DNA of 64,000 bases from Dreissena polymorpha (lineage: Eukaryota; Mollusca; Bivalvia; Myida; Dreissenidae). The notes beneath the pieces were generated by a model. The model had not been told where the DNA came from, did not search any database, and saw only the letters and a list, made by a program, of their open reading frames with translations. This document shows, in pieces, positions 35,899 to 47,800 of the stretch. The stretch spans positions 128,884,903 to 128,948,902 of the forward strand of contig NC_068357.1 of NCBI RefSeq assembly GCF_020536995.1, read 5' to 3'. The translations under genes and the position numbers were made by a program. Every line of letters begins with the position of its first letter. Within the stretch, counting starts at the first letter, position 1.

Positions 35899-38800
35899 GT
35901 AAGAGAATATGACATTCCATTCTGCAATGGCTGCTGTTGCTCATGAAACACGTGTTCTCAGTGATTGACATTACGAATGTCAACATTAAAAGGGCCTTTT
36001 CACGTTTTGGACAAAGTTAACAAAAATGCTTTAGATTCACAATTGTTCGTTGTAGTTATGATATTTGTGAGGAAACAGTAATACTATAAAACAATAATCG
36101 GACTCTAAAATATCCATTATCCTCGAGTATCCTAACATCATGGTAATAACGAAAGTCGGCCTCGCGCGACGTAAACTGTCAAGAGATCATGGCGGTTCAA
36201 CACTTAAATATTACATGGGTTTATGTTTACTACGGTAGATAAAACAAAAAACATGCAGCAATATATTGCATAATTTACGTTTTCATTGCAAACCCATTGC
36301 TTAGCGTCTCGGTCCCTGTGTATCCTAAGTTCAGTGTTAAACCTTCCTGGTTAAAATTGATCAACTTCCGGTTTCAAAATTTACAAACTCATTTGCATAC
36401 AGGGCTTTTTTCCTGACTGTGAAGGGGCCCTGGCCCCTCACTTTGTGAAAAAATGAGTCGCGAACTTGTAAAAATTGTGAAAAATTGAGTCTCGAACTTT
36501 TCAAAATTGTGAAAAATTGAGTTGCGAACTTCTTAAAATTGTGAAAAAACGAGTCGCGAACTTCTTAAAATTGTGAAATTCAAAGTTCAATGCATTAGTA
36601 TAGTTAAAGCATGTTAAACACTTGAATATTATCAAAATTTCCTTAAATAATGCAATAAAGGCATATTTTCCTTCAATGAATACTGTATTTGATACAATAA
36701 CAACACATATACATATATCCGATTTGCAAACCATTCATGTACCAAATGCAACTAAAATACCAGGTCCCAACACTTCTTTACCACAGAAATAACATTTATA
36801 AACATAGAACATTTCAAGGGCACATAACTCAGACATGTTCTGGACTTTACAGCTTTAAAACTCTGTTCTTTTTACTCTTAAAAATGTCAATAATTTTCTC
36901 AATATCTGAAGAGGAAAATTCCTTCTATATGATTATTTTCATGTTCTGTGAGCCTGACCCTCGCCAGTGCAGGATGATCTCGCTGGGAGGTTGTTATTTG
37001 ATCTGAAACATTAGGTATTCATTGAACAACAGTACTTTTGTAAGAAATGTAAACGAGTTATTTTATTTTTCACATTTTTTCACAAAGCATAAATAGACTT
37101 CATACAAATTTTGAATCATGAATATGCGTCATGAATATGCATTTAAATTAAAAAAAATATATATGAAGGGACCACATTATTACCAAGATTTACAATCGTA
37201 AACAGATACGAATAAGTAGTCTCGGTCATCAATACTAGGGGACGTTTGGACTAGGGACCGTTTTGACCAACTTCCATCAATACATAAGCCGCCGCAGATG
37301 CTTTGACTTTTATCAAATAACTTTCCTTATAATGTTATCAATGTGCATGTTTCAAGACTTACCCTTCTGTAGAAAGCTTTTGTTTCTTCACTGTTATCCT
37401 AATTTCAATAAATCGGGATAATTTTGCAGCTTTTAAATTTTCTTCGTGTAGTAACGATGTTCCGCGTAACCATTTTTAGCTCATCTATTTTTTGAAAAAA
37501 AAAATATGAGCTATTGTCATCACCTTGGCGTCGGCGTTGGCGTCCGGTTAAGTTTTGCGTTTAGGTCCACTTTTCTCAGAAAGTATCAATGCTATTGCAT
37601 TCAAACTTGGTACACTTACTTACTATCATGAGGGGACTGGGCAGGCAAAGTTAGATAACTCTGGCGTGCATTTTGACAGAATTATGTGCCCTTTTTATAC
37701 TTAGAAAATTGATAATTTTGGTTAAGTTTTGCGTTTAGGTCCACTTTTCTCAGTGAGTATCAATGCTATTGCATTCAAACTTGTTACACTTACTTACTAT
37801 CATGAGGGGACTGGGCAGGCAAAGTTAGATAACTCTGGCATGCATTTTGACAGAATTATGTGCCCTTTTTATACTTAGAAAATTGAAAATTTTGGTTAAG
37901 TTTTGTGTTTAGGTCCATTTTATTCCTTAAGCATCAAAGCTATTGCTTTCATACTTGCAACACTTACTAACTTTCATAAGGGGACTGTGCAGGCAAAGTA
38001 ATGTAACTCTGACTGGCATTTTGACAGAATTATGTGCCCTTTTTATACTCAGAAAATTGAAAATTTGATTAAGTTTTGTGTTTAAGTCCACTTTATTCCT
38101 ACAGTATCAAAGCTATTGCTTTCATACTTGCAACACTTATTAACTATCATAAGGGGACCGTGCAGGCAAAGTTATGTAACTCTGACTGGCATTTGGACGG
38201 AATTATGGGCCCTTTATACTTAGAAAATTGAAAATTTGGTTAAGATTTATGTTTTGGTCCACTTTACCCCTAAAGTATCATAGATATTGCTTTCATACTT
38301 GGAACACTCAAAAACTATCATAAGGGTACAGTAAAAGGACAAGTTGCATAACTCTGGTTGTCATTGTTACGGAATTATGGCCCTTTTTTGACTTAGTAAC
38401 TTTTAATATATGGTTAAATTTTGTGTTTCGATCCACTTTACTTCTTAAGTATCAAGGCTATTGCTTTCAAACTTCAAATACTTTCATGCTATCATGAGGT
38501 TACTGTACCTGGCAAGTTGAATTTTACCTTGACCTTTGAATGACCTTGACTCTCAAGGTCAAATAATTAAATTTTGCTAAAATTGACATAACTTCTTTAT
38601 TTATGATTAGATTTGATTGATACTTTGACGAAACTACTCTTACCTGACGTACCACAATAGACTCCACCCAAACCATCCCCCGTGCCCTTCCCCCCCTCCC
38701 CCCCCACCTCCCCCCTCCCCCCCCCCTATTTTTTTTTTTTTTTAAGATCATCTCACAAATGACCACCACACCCTCACACTATACCCCCCCCCCCCACCCC

Positions 38801-41800
38801 ACCCCCCCCCCCATTTTTTTTTTTTTTTTTTTAAGATCATCTCACAAATTACCACCACACCCTCACACTATACCCCACCCCCCCCCCCCCAATTTTTTTT
38901 TTAAACCGGTTATGTTTGAAATATCGTCCAACCATCGCACCCAAAACCCCCCCCCCCCCCCCCCATCGCCCTGCCCCCCCCCCCGCCCCCGATTTTTTTT
39001 TTTTTTTTTTTCGCTTTTTTGGAATATAATGTAATAAATGTCCACAACCCCTCACTATACACCCCTCTTCACTCCACCCCTCCCTCCTTTGTGATTGAAA
39101 ATGAGAGTCCCTTCACCTTTAACAAGAAAATAGATGAGCGGTCTGCACCCGCAAGGCGGTGCTCTTGTTTTGATATTGGCGTTGCTAGGCAGAGCTTTTA
39201 CTATTAACGCCGGTTTTACCGGTTACACAACACTTAAAAATCGATTAAAACAAGCAAACATTGGTTATGCGAGTCGACAATTACTCGCGAATTCGGAATT
39301 AAAAACGAGGTTATGAAACTTATATTTCTGCTCCGAAATGGCCGTTTTTGACAGTTTTGAGCACGAAAAGTCCGTTTTACACGATTTAAAATGGCCGTTT
39401 TTGTAAATATTCACGGCCATGTCAGGTTTGTGAATTGGCCGTGTCAAAATTGTGAAATGTCCGTCCACGGCCAATCGCAAAGAAGGACAAAAAGCCCTGG
39501 CATACCCTGCCCTAGAAAGGTCACGTCGTCTGCTCTGTAAACGAAAAAAATGGGGGCAACACTTTCGGACGTTATAGCGGTCATTTTTCATGTGTTATGA
39601 ACATGGAATAGTAAAATATCATTTTTTTTAAGAAAGGTGGTAATACATTTATTCTTATTTACCTATTTTAATTGCATTTTCGTTGAATTTCTTCTTTGAC
39701 GCTGTGTTAACAAACCGCTGTCACTTTTTACATAAGTTGCATGCGGAAAAATAAAGCACGCAACGAGAGGTCACGAGAAAAATGGATACCACGATGTTAG
39801 AACTCCCATGATGTTGGGATACTCGACAATATATATGCATCTTCTGACGATTTAAAAACCTGTAAATTATAAAGCGTTGCAGTGCGAAACTATTGAATAA
39901 TTTGGAGAGATCTGTTGTTGTCGTTATGTTGTGATACTACGAGGAGTGCATATATAAAGTATAAAATACATAGCTGAAAGTATCAGCGCAGATGGCCAAT
40001 TGCTCGTAGCGATAGACTTTTACTCCAGGGGTCAGTGGTTCAAGCCCAGTTGCAATTTTGGTTTTTATGCACCCAGATCGAATAATCAGGGGCCAGGCCT
40101 CGACACTAACATCGAATGATCAGGGGGCGGGGCATAAATTGTTTTGGGCCTGTCTGTCATTGTATGTGTTTGTCTGTTCCTAAACTTTAACCTTGCTTAT
40201 AAAATGTTAATTCTGAAATTGTATTCTTAATGTTACTACTAAGTTTTGGCAAATAATTCTTATTTCTTCTAAGTGACCTAAAAATAAATAATAATGTTTT
40301 TTTTCATGCAAAAAAAATCAAAATAAACATACTAGCAACTTTATTTATACGAGTTCAACAGTGTCTGTTCAGTATTATACAATTTTATTTTTCAAATACC
40401 TTCATATGCCCAAACTGTGCTTAGATTGCATGCCTTAGATGAATTTTTACATATTTAACAATTAAAACAGGTCTCCCCTTCAATCTTTTCAACAATTAGC
40501 CAAGGGACTTGTCCCTTCCACTCGTTCAATGTTTTTTTTGTGTGTTTAAGTTTGGACCCGTCGTGTCGCGTTTTTGTTTAGCTTTTCCGACTGTGTCGGC
40601 AACTGAACATACAACATCGTATAAGATCTTTTCTATAATGTCTTTCTAAACATTTCACTTCGGCTCACTTTGCGTACAATATGTTAAAAGCGTGATTTTG
40701 GACGCTTTGCAGTTTTTTAAGACGCTCTCTGGGCGCCGCCATTGTTTTTTGACAGATAGACTGTATACGCCGCTTTTATTGGAAAAATGCGCTTTGTTAA
40801 ATAAACCCGATAACCATTCTATGTAAGCATCGCAAAGATCTTTAATACGCAAAAAGAAATCAATAACAATTCGTAACTTTATTTTTCAAATTCTTAATAG
40901 TACGACAAGATTTTAAAATAAAAGCGTAACAGACTTGAAAATAATTCGTAATTACGAGAATACGACCCTTATCTTGAGCTCTGTCTTGTATCTATGTTCT
41001 TTAAACTTCACATGTGCATGCATCTCATTAATATCTACAAACATGGTTTGAGATCACTAGGTCAAAGGTCAAGGTCACTGAGCTTTATTTGGTGTGAGTC
41101 TAACTACATGACTTACAGATAAAGTGTGATACTCGTTCCAGTCCATTGATATTTGGCTAAGTTATCATGGGCCTCGTTTTCTCTAAAATAGCTGCTGTTG
41201 GACTTCAAAGTGCAGTAGGGGGCATTGTATTTCACAAACACAGCTCTTGTTTTTCTTTAATTTTATTCTTGTATTTTTACTGGAGCCTTTTAGATCCAAT
41301 GCTTACATTTATCAATATAAAGCATTTAATGACAAACTTCAATACACGCCAAAATCTGAAAAGGTCCTTTTAAAGCTTGGCACATCATTACTGACCCTTG
41401 CATTCATCTGTAAATAAAGACTTTTGGCACATATTAGTATAAATAGTCCAAAAGGCTACAATGAACTTTTTATTCAGTTTCATTAATGAGAAAAAAACAA
41501 CGGAAAAATCAACAACGCAAAACCCGTAACGCTTAACAGATATTCTTAGTGTTTTCTAGCCAAATCAATACGACTGTAGACGGGAAATATGATGTTTCGC
41601 GCACCTGCATGATTTAAACGTCTACAAAGTTTCCGGATAATACAATGTCACACAATGCAAAGTCAGATTGAAAAAAGCTTGTGAAAAAAACGATTTCTTC
41701 CTCAGTGATCTGCGTTGGATGCGCCCTTGCGTCATTGGCGCAAAATAAAAAGATTTGTACCCACCCGTTTTCTGTATGTGGGTCCACTGGCGCATAGGAA

Positions 41801-44800
41801 TAAGGAATAAAAACTACTTGAGTCAATTTGCAAGTCGGTAAAGTAATAGAGTGAATGCGTAACTAGAACAAATTATTTAATTGGACGTGACATCATTTCG
41901 CAGCCAATGGTTAATTTACTTTAACAAGACTTTATTTCATTGGTTAGTTGAGATTATAACAACCAATCAGATATCAAGGAAATTTCCACACCTATCAAAA
42001 TGGCGATAATAATAACACCCCAACAGAGTCTTCCCTAGACCCAACATAGCAATGACGAAAAAAGTCTTCCCCTAAACGTTCATTCCTATCAAATTGACTT
42101 CGAGAATTTTCTTGGTTATTGTTTGACAACAACAAAATGACGTGCAGTTTGTGCATAAAGCAAAAAACATGCCTTTACTATCGGTAATTCTAGTTATCGA
42201 ACAAGTACTTTGACATGTCATGCTGAGTCCAATGACTATAAATCTTCAGTGTTATGTGATGGTTTTGTAAATATGTTGACAATTGTTTGACAGTTTTAAA
42301 AAGTTTTTAAAATGTTTAAGTTGAATTAAAATGGTACATCCTGTGGATTGGCTGTAAGAAAAAATCAAGCAAGTTTGAGATTGCAAGTAAAGAGTTGTGT
42401 CTTCAATAATTATATGAGCATACATAACGGTAACTTGCAATAAATAAATGACCATGTATGTGTGTAAAATAGGAGAAAAATACTGCTGGAACAACAGAAG
42501 TTTCACCTCTTTATTACATGTATATTGACATTCACTTTATAATACATCATTACAGTATAGTCTAATATGAGTGTCAAATATACTTAAAAAGCAATGAATA
42601 TAATGCAAACATGTACAAAAAAAATGAAGTAATGAGAGTCTAAGTAAAAAAAATCCCCCATAAAAGTTAATCGGCGCAAAAATTATGGTGTATAAATCGC
42701 TTATTAATTTATTCCTCATTATAGACATTTTATTCACATTGTTAAATAATAATGGAAATAATATATTATTAAGTTATAAATCTAGGTGCGCATCCTGTGT
42801 CTCTGGCGCATTAAAGTCGGAAAAAACGCATCAGTCTGAAGTAGGAGCGTCCTAGAGTTGTATTTGTCCAAATAAGTAATTCTCACAAAAAATTATTTTT
42901 ACAACCGTAACAACGCCGTGTCTGTCACGTGGTCATTCTACAACAATTTTTATGCCCCCTTTCGAAGAAAAGGGGGTATGTAGTTTTCGCACTGTCCGTC
43001 AGTCTGTCTGTCACACTTTTCGTGTCCGCTCTCTAATAGTTTTCATCCAATCTTTACGAAACTAGGTCAGAAGTTGTATCTAGACAATATCTAGGTCAAG
43101 TTTGAATATGTGTCATGCCGGGTCAAAAACTAGGTCACGGGGTCGAAAAAACTAATCCAAGGGAAGTTGTAAGCTTTAAATGGACATAATTATCTGACCT
43201 GCCAAATTATATATTTTTGTTAAATAGATCAAAGCGGCGCAGTAGGCGGCATTGTGTTTCTGAAAAACGTAACGTGGTTAAAGGTCAAGGTCCTCCTTCA
43301 AGGTCTAAGGTCAAAAATACAAATCTAAGGGAAGTAATAAGCTTTAAAGGGAGAATTATTCAATATTGAACATAGCAACTTGATATTTGGCATGCATGTG
43401 TATCTCATGGAGCTGCACATTTTGAGTGGTGAATCTACAGTCAAGGTAGTGGCTTTTAATTATTTGCTTCTAAAAATAGAGATTTGTTAGAGACAATTAT
43501 TTTCAAGGGAAGTTATTTATATAATTATAAATCTCAGATTATATATTTCCTCACCAAGAATTTAAGTTCTTTTCACAGTTACTGTACAGATTTTTTATTT
43601 TGATTATTTATAACTCAAAAGATTGATTTGTCAAAGTTTTTTGTTAAAATGATATAATTATCATTTCTTTCCTGTATTAATTTGTGAATGGTAGGGTTCA
43701 TTACATTCCTGTGGATTTATGTCCATAGATACATGATGAACTCTGGCTATGATCTCTTTGATGAACCACACAGGCCTCGGTTGTCAGTGATGTCTGACTT
43801 GGTCATTTTAGACTGTCCCCCCCCCCAGTTGGATTGGACAAAATCCAAGGGAAGTAATAAGCTTTAAATGCAGATGATATCTATACCTGCCAAATGGTAA
43901 ATATAAATTTTATTTCAAAGCGGGCAGTAGGGGGCATTGTGTTTCTGACGAACAAATCTCTTGTTCCATTGTTCCATTGGCTATTAACCCCAATGTTGTT
44001 TGTAGGTAACCAATACATGCAGGGTTTTCATTAGGAGGCGACCAGCGGCCGATTTGACCGCCTCAAATGTTATTCAGGCCGGCTCAAATTCGGAAAGAAA
44101 ATTAAAAAAAAAACTTCGGCAAATTTTCACGACGATGACGAGATATTTATTATTTGTTAATATACTAACTGTCTGAAACGGAAGTAAACAACCTTAACCG
44201 ATATATGTTAACTGCTTTCTCATTGGTCGTATCGATATAATTGTCCAATCGCGGAGCGGGTAACGAGACTGTACGACTTTGATTCAAGGTCACAAACTGT
44301 GACAAAGTCAACAATTGGATATGTCAAAAAAAGAAAGAAAAATAAACGACTTTTTCGTTTGTGTTTCGCGTAAGAACGATAGTTCGCTGTTGAAGTTATC
44401 TTGTTCCAGTTTTGTTAACGTTTATCATTTACCGGCACCTCCGGATAAATGCACTTTCCTGCTACATTTACATTTCGTTTTTTTATTCGATTTTCGACAG
44501 ATTTCGTTGATGTTTTTTTCCACGGAGTTTTGATCCTCCGAGCGGTAAGTGGATTTATTTGTTACCACATTTTACAGGAGGGTGAGTCTTTCATTAGGAT
44601 AAATGAAACTCTCGAGCCCCAAACTCTCCTGAATTTTTCATGATTAAGGTCGGACTTGGTTGGCTTAAATGCTAAATATATTGAATTGGCACTGCAATGT
44701 TAAGCTATGTCCAAATTTGTTTTTGAAAAGAAATGGCCCAAAGAAGCTTCCTCGGCAAAATATTTAAATCCTAAGATTGCATCAGCTGGGGCAACCTATG

Positions 44801-47800
44801 CCCGATTTTTTTTCCAAATAATTGCCTAAGTTAATCAAATAAAAACAATTATTCTCATGTCAACAGGCACACAATCTTTATAAACTGAATAATCAATTAT
44901 ATCAGAAAAAGACAGTCATTGTGTACTCTTAACACAGTATTACTTATAAATGTTCAGGTATTTGCTCATAAAATGCTTCAGTATTATTGTTTTAATTATT
45001 GTGATGTTTATCAGACTTTATTTTTCTTAAGGTAATTTACTCCTTTGGTAATATTATTTGCATTGCTAGTCACATACTCTTGGTTAAAAGGGATCGTGTT
45101 AAGTAGAGGTTAATTATATTGAATGTTATTGTTTGACATGCGATAAAGATGTTTACAGTTTGTACTGTTTCTTCTTATTTGCAATAACTACTTGTGGACT
45201 AGTCATTTAAATTGGTTTAGTTATATATTTTGAAATGTCATTGTCATTATTGGAAGTTACAACTTATTAAAATGTTAAAATTTCCAGTGTTTGTTTAATT
45301 CAGATTTTCATTAATACTGTAAAGAATACATGTTATGTACTGCACAGACATTATACATTAAGCTAGGGCCCGGGCCCTTCGCCCCCGACGGGGACATTCC
45401 ACCTCAGACCCATGCATCTACATGAAAATTTAAAGAAATAGATTGTGATATCTTGCTAGCCAAAGTATTTTTTCTGTTTTGAATCTCTTAAAAATACAGG
45501 TGTCTTAAAGCTCAGGAGAAGCGATTTCTTTGTTTCAAATAAGTTAAATTGCAGGTGCTTCCGGGGGCCTCTGGCTCCCTGGACCCCTGTCCAGGGTGTG
45601 CCCTGAACCCACCGTGGGCCCTATCGGCACCCAGATTTTATTTTCAGGATTTCAAACTTGGGACAATTGACACCCCTGAGAGTTGATGTAACCTGAGGAC
45701 TTAACAATTCACATTAACATCCTCTATTTTAACTGAGGAAAATCATGTAAAATATGTGCCCAAAATCGCTCAGAAGCCACGATTTGGCACCTTTATTTCA
45801 AAAAATTTCAGGGGGGGGGGGCATGCCCCCGGACCCCCCTAGCAGGTTGGCCTCCTCAAATAACTCAAAAGACTGCTACAAAGAATCCTAATGAAAACCC
45901 TGACATGTATTCGTTTTGCAACCAAACGGCTTTATGGAGATTGTTTTTAAAGAGCCTGGATGATTTCCTAGCAGTAGCACTGGTAGGGGATTGTGAGGTT
46001 AGAGGATAACAACCCAGATATAAAGCTAAGTTTTTCGTAAAAGTCAATTAAAAGCGCATCAGATAGAGGAATGTTGGCAATGGATTACCTTACCTAATAA
46101 TATAAATTAGTTATTAAAGTTAAATAGGCCTGTGGCAATTAATAAAAAATGATTAAAAACTGTAAACAAAGAAGAGATGTTTTTTTGTCAGAAACACAAT
46201 GCCCCCTATTGCTCCGCTTTGAAGCCATAAATTTGACCTTGACCTTTAGCCACTCAAAATGTGCAGCTCCATGAGATACACATGCATGCCAAATATCAAG
46301 TTGCTATCTTCAATAATTAAAAAGTTATGACCAAACTTTAACGAAGGTTAAAGTTTTAGGAACAATAAATACAATGATCTTTGACCTTGAAGGATGACCT
46401 TGACTTTTCACCACTCAAAATGTGCAGCTCCATGAGATACATGTGCATGCCAAATATGAAGTTGCTATCTTCAATATTGCAAAAGTTATAAAATTTTAAA
46501 CAAGGTTAAAGTTTTGTGACACACGCATACAATGACTGACTGACTGACTGACACAATGACAGACAGGCCAAAAACAATATACCCCTGATCTTTCGATCCG
46601 GGGGCATACAAATAATTTATAAATTTAACATATATTGACTATATAATACATGAAATGCGCAATTTCCACGAAGAGTTCACCTGGTGGCCATCATCAGTCT
46701 TCTAAGTAACTTGCTGAGATTTCATAGTTGGTCTCAAAGCCAACAAACTGTCACAAAACCACATGTTTATGGCAATTTGGACACTCGTCTAAATTTACTG
46801 CAGGTATTGAATGCCTTCGAGTGCTGTCGCTCATGAAAAGTGTGCACTCTCATTGGCCAATATAGATTTTTCAATACAACAACATACAGCCTTTAGTCGG
46901 GCTTTTGTTGGGTAAAGCAATACATGGCAGAGAAGGTAAATGGGCTCTTAAAATATTTGGCAAAGTAGATATCGCTTTGATCTTAAGAATGCCTAGTTGC
47001 AGTTATCTAACAATACACTAATTTGTCAATTCAATCGCCCCGCAGATTCTGATTTCGAAATTCCAAGTGTTAGATTGCCAGTGGAAAGCACTGTGTTAAC
47101 ACTTCTGTTGTGTTGACATGATATCGCTATTGAATTTTTTTTATGTGTATTTCAGGTCCATAAAATTATTGGATTTGCACCTATTCTGCTTCAAGTTGTG
47201 ATGGAAGAATCTATTGATATGCCTGTCAGACAAGCTGGTAAGATATGAAACCATCTTAATGCAACACAATTCTTGAAATTACACCTGATTGGCAAACATC
47301 ATTGATCATTGCTTACTACCTGTATTCTTAAATTGAATGATAGCATTAAAATTATATGATGCAAATACAATACAATATTTTTTTGTTTGCATATGCAGTC
47401 TGCGCCAAAAAACTTTAGAACTGCACAGTGTTGTTTGTTGTCTGGTTGACATTTTGTCCGATGGGGGGATCCATTCCCTAAAGAATGTTTTTCCCATATG
47501 ATATGGGACCTTAAAAACTCTCAATTGAAGGTTTCCAAAGAAAAAAATAGTTTCAACTTTTAATTAATCTCAAATCAAGCTTTGTTAGTTGAAACTTAGT
47601 AATTTATTATTGAAATCATGTTTATTCTCTATTTTAAAGTTTTTGTCCCCATTTTTTTCAAAAAAGCGCACATTTTTCCAACTGCAAAGGGGGAACGGCC
47701 CCATTCACAAAATGGTTACAAAAGCACTTTTATAGTCAATTGGACTATGAATGGTTTTATTGCAATTATATAATTATATATGTACTACGCAAATTTCAGC

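Larger units (their letters stand above)
37487..39170 (+). mobile_element. Mollusc-type interspersed repeat, AGCTCA family
   Basis: Starts with a hairpin-like TAGCTCATC...ATATGAGCTA then GGCGTCGGCGTTGGCGTCCG, and ends GCGGTCTGCACCCGCAAGGC then GGTGCTCTTGTTT. The inside is made of six ~173-base tandem units (from 37546), then CAAGGTCA-type words and C/T tracts. It is non-coding. The same general layout (GAGCT hairpin, GGCGTCGGCG, tandem units, CTCTTGTT end) is seen at 49128-51266. The transposition class is unknown to me. Confidence 0.65.
36400..39499. mobile_element. CAGGG-ended hAT-like element with 5-bp target duplication
   Basis: Ends CAGGGCTTTTTTCC and GGACAAAAAGCCCTG are inverted repeats, flanked by GCATA on both sides (36395-36399 and 39500-39504). 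Both subterminal regions carry short repeats (TTGTGAAAAATGAGT-like at left, AAAATGGCCGTTTTTG at right), as is common for hAT-like non-autonomous elements. A 5-bp duplication is unusual for classical hAT (8 bp) and suggests a hAT5-like or other group. No transposase recognised. Confidence 0.7.
36123..39826. mobile_element. DNA transposon-like insertion with 20-base terminal inverted repeats
   Basis: Left end TCGAGTATCCTAACATCATG, right end the inverted match CATGATGTTGGGATACTCGA (one difference). It interrupts the TTAA element exactly between its aligned head and middle pieces. The target duplication is not resolved. Most of its length is a further nested element (36400-39499); its own sequence is about 0.6 kb and has no transposase. 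Superfamily unknown. Confidence 0.65.
35986..41373 (+). mobile_element. TTAA-flanked tRNA-bearing element, split into three pieces by later insertions
   Basis: Same family as 28973-29460. Its head (35990-36122, AAGGGCCTTTTCAC), middle (39827-40055, with a tRNA-like GCAGATGGCC and GGTTCAAGCCC) and tail (41252-41369, TTTTTACTGGAGCC to AAAAGGTCCTT) line up in order with the uninterrupted copy, with TTAA at both outer ends (35986-35989 and 41370-41373). The gaps are filled by the elements at 36123-39826 and 40056-41251. It sits only 88 bases into intron 1. Confidence 0.8.

Noticed and set aside
38759-39055. Proline-, glycine- and phenylalanine-rich frames on both strands
   Set aside because: Products of C-run and T-run repeats.
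41614-41826. 70-codon minus-strand frame downstream of the CCAAT cluster
   Set aside because: Starts on TTG with no internal ATG, has no recognisable homology and no splice support.
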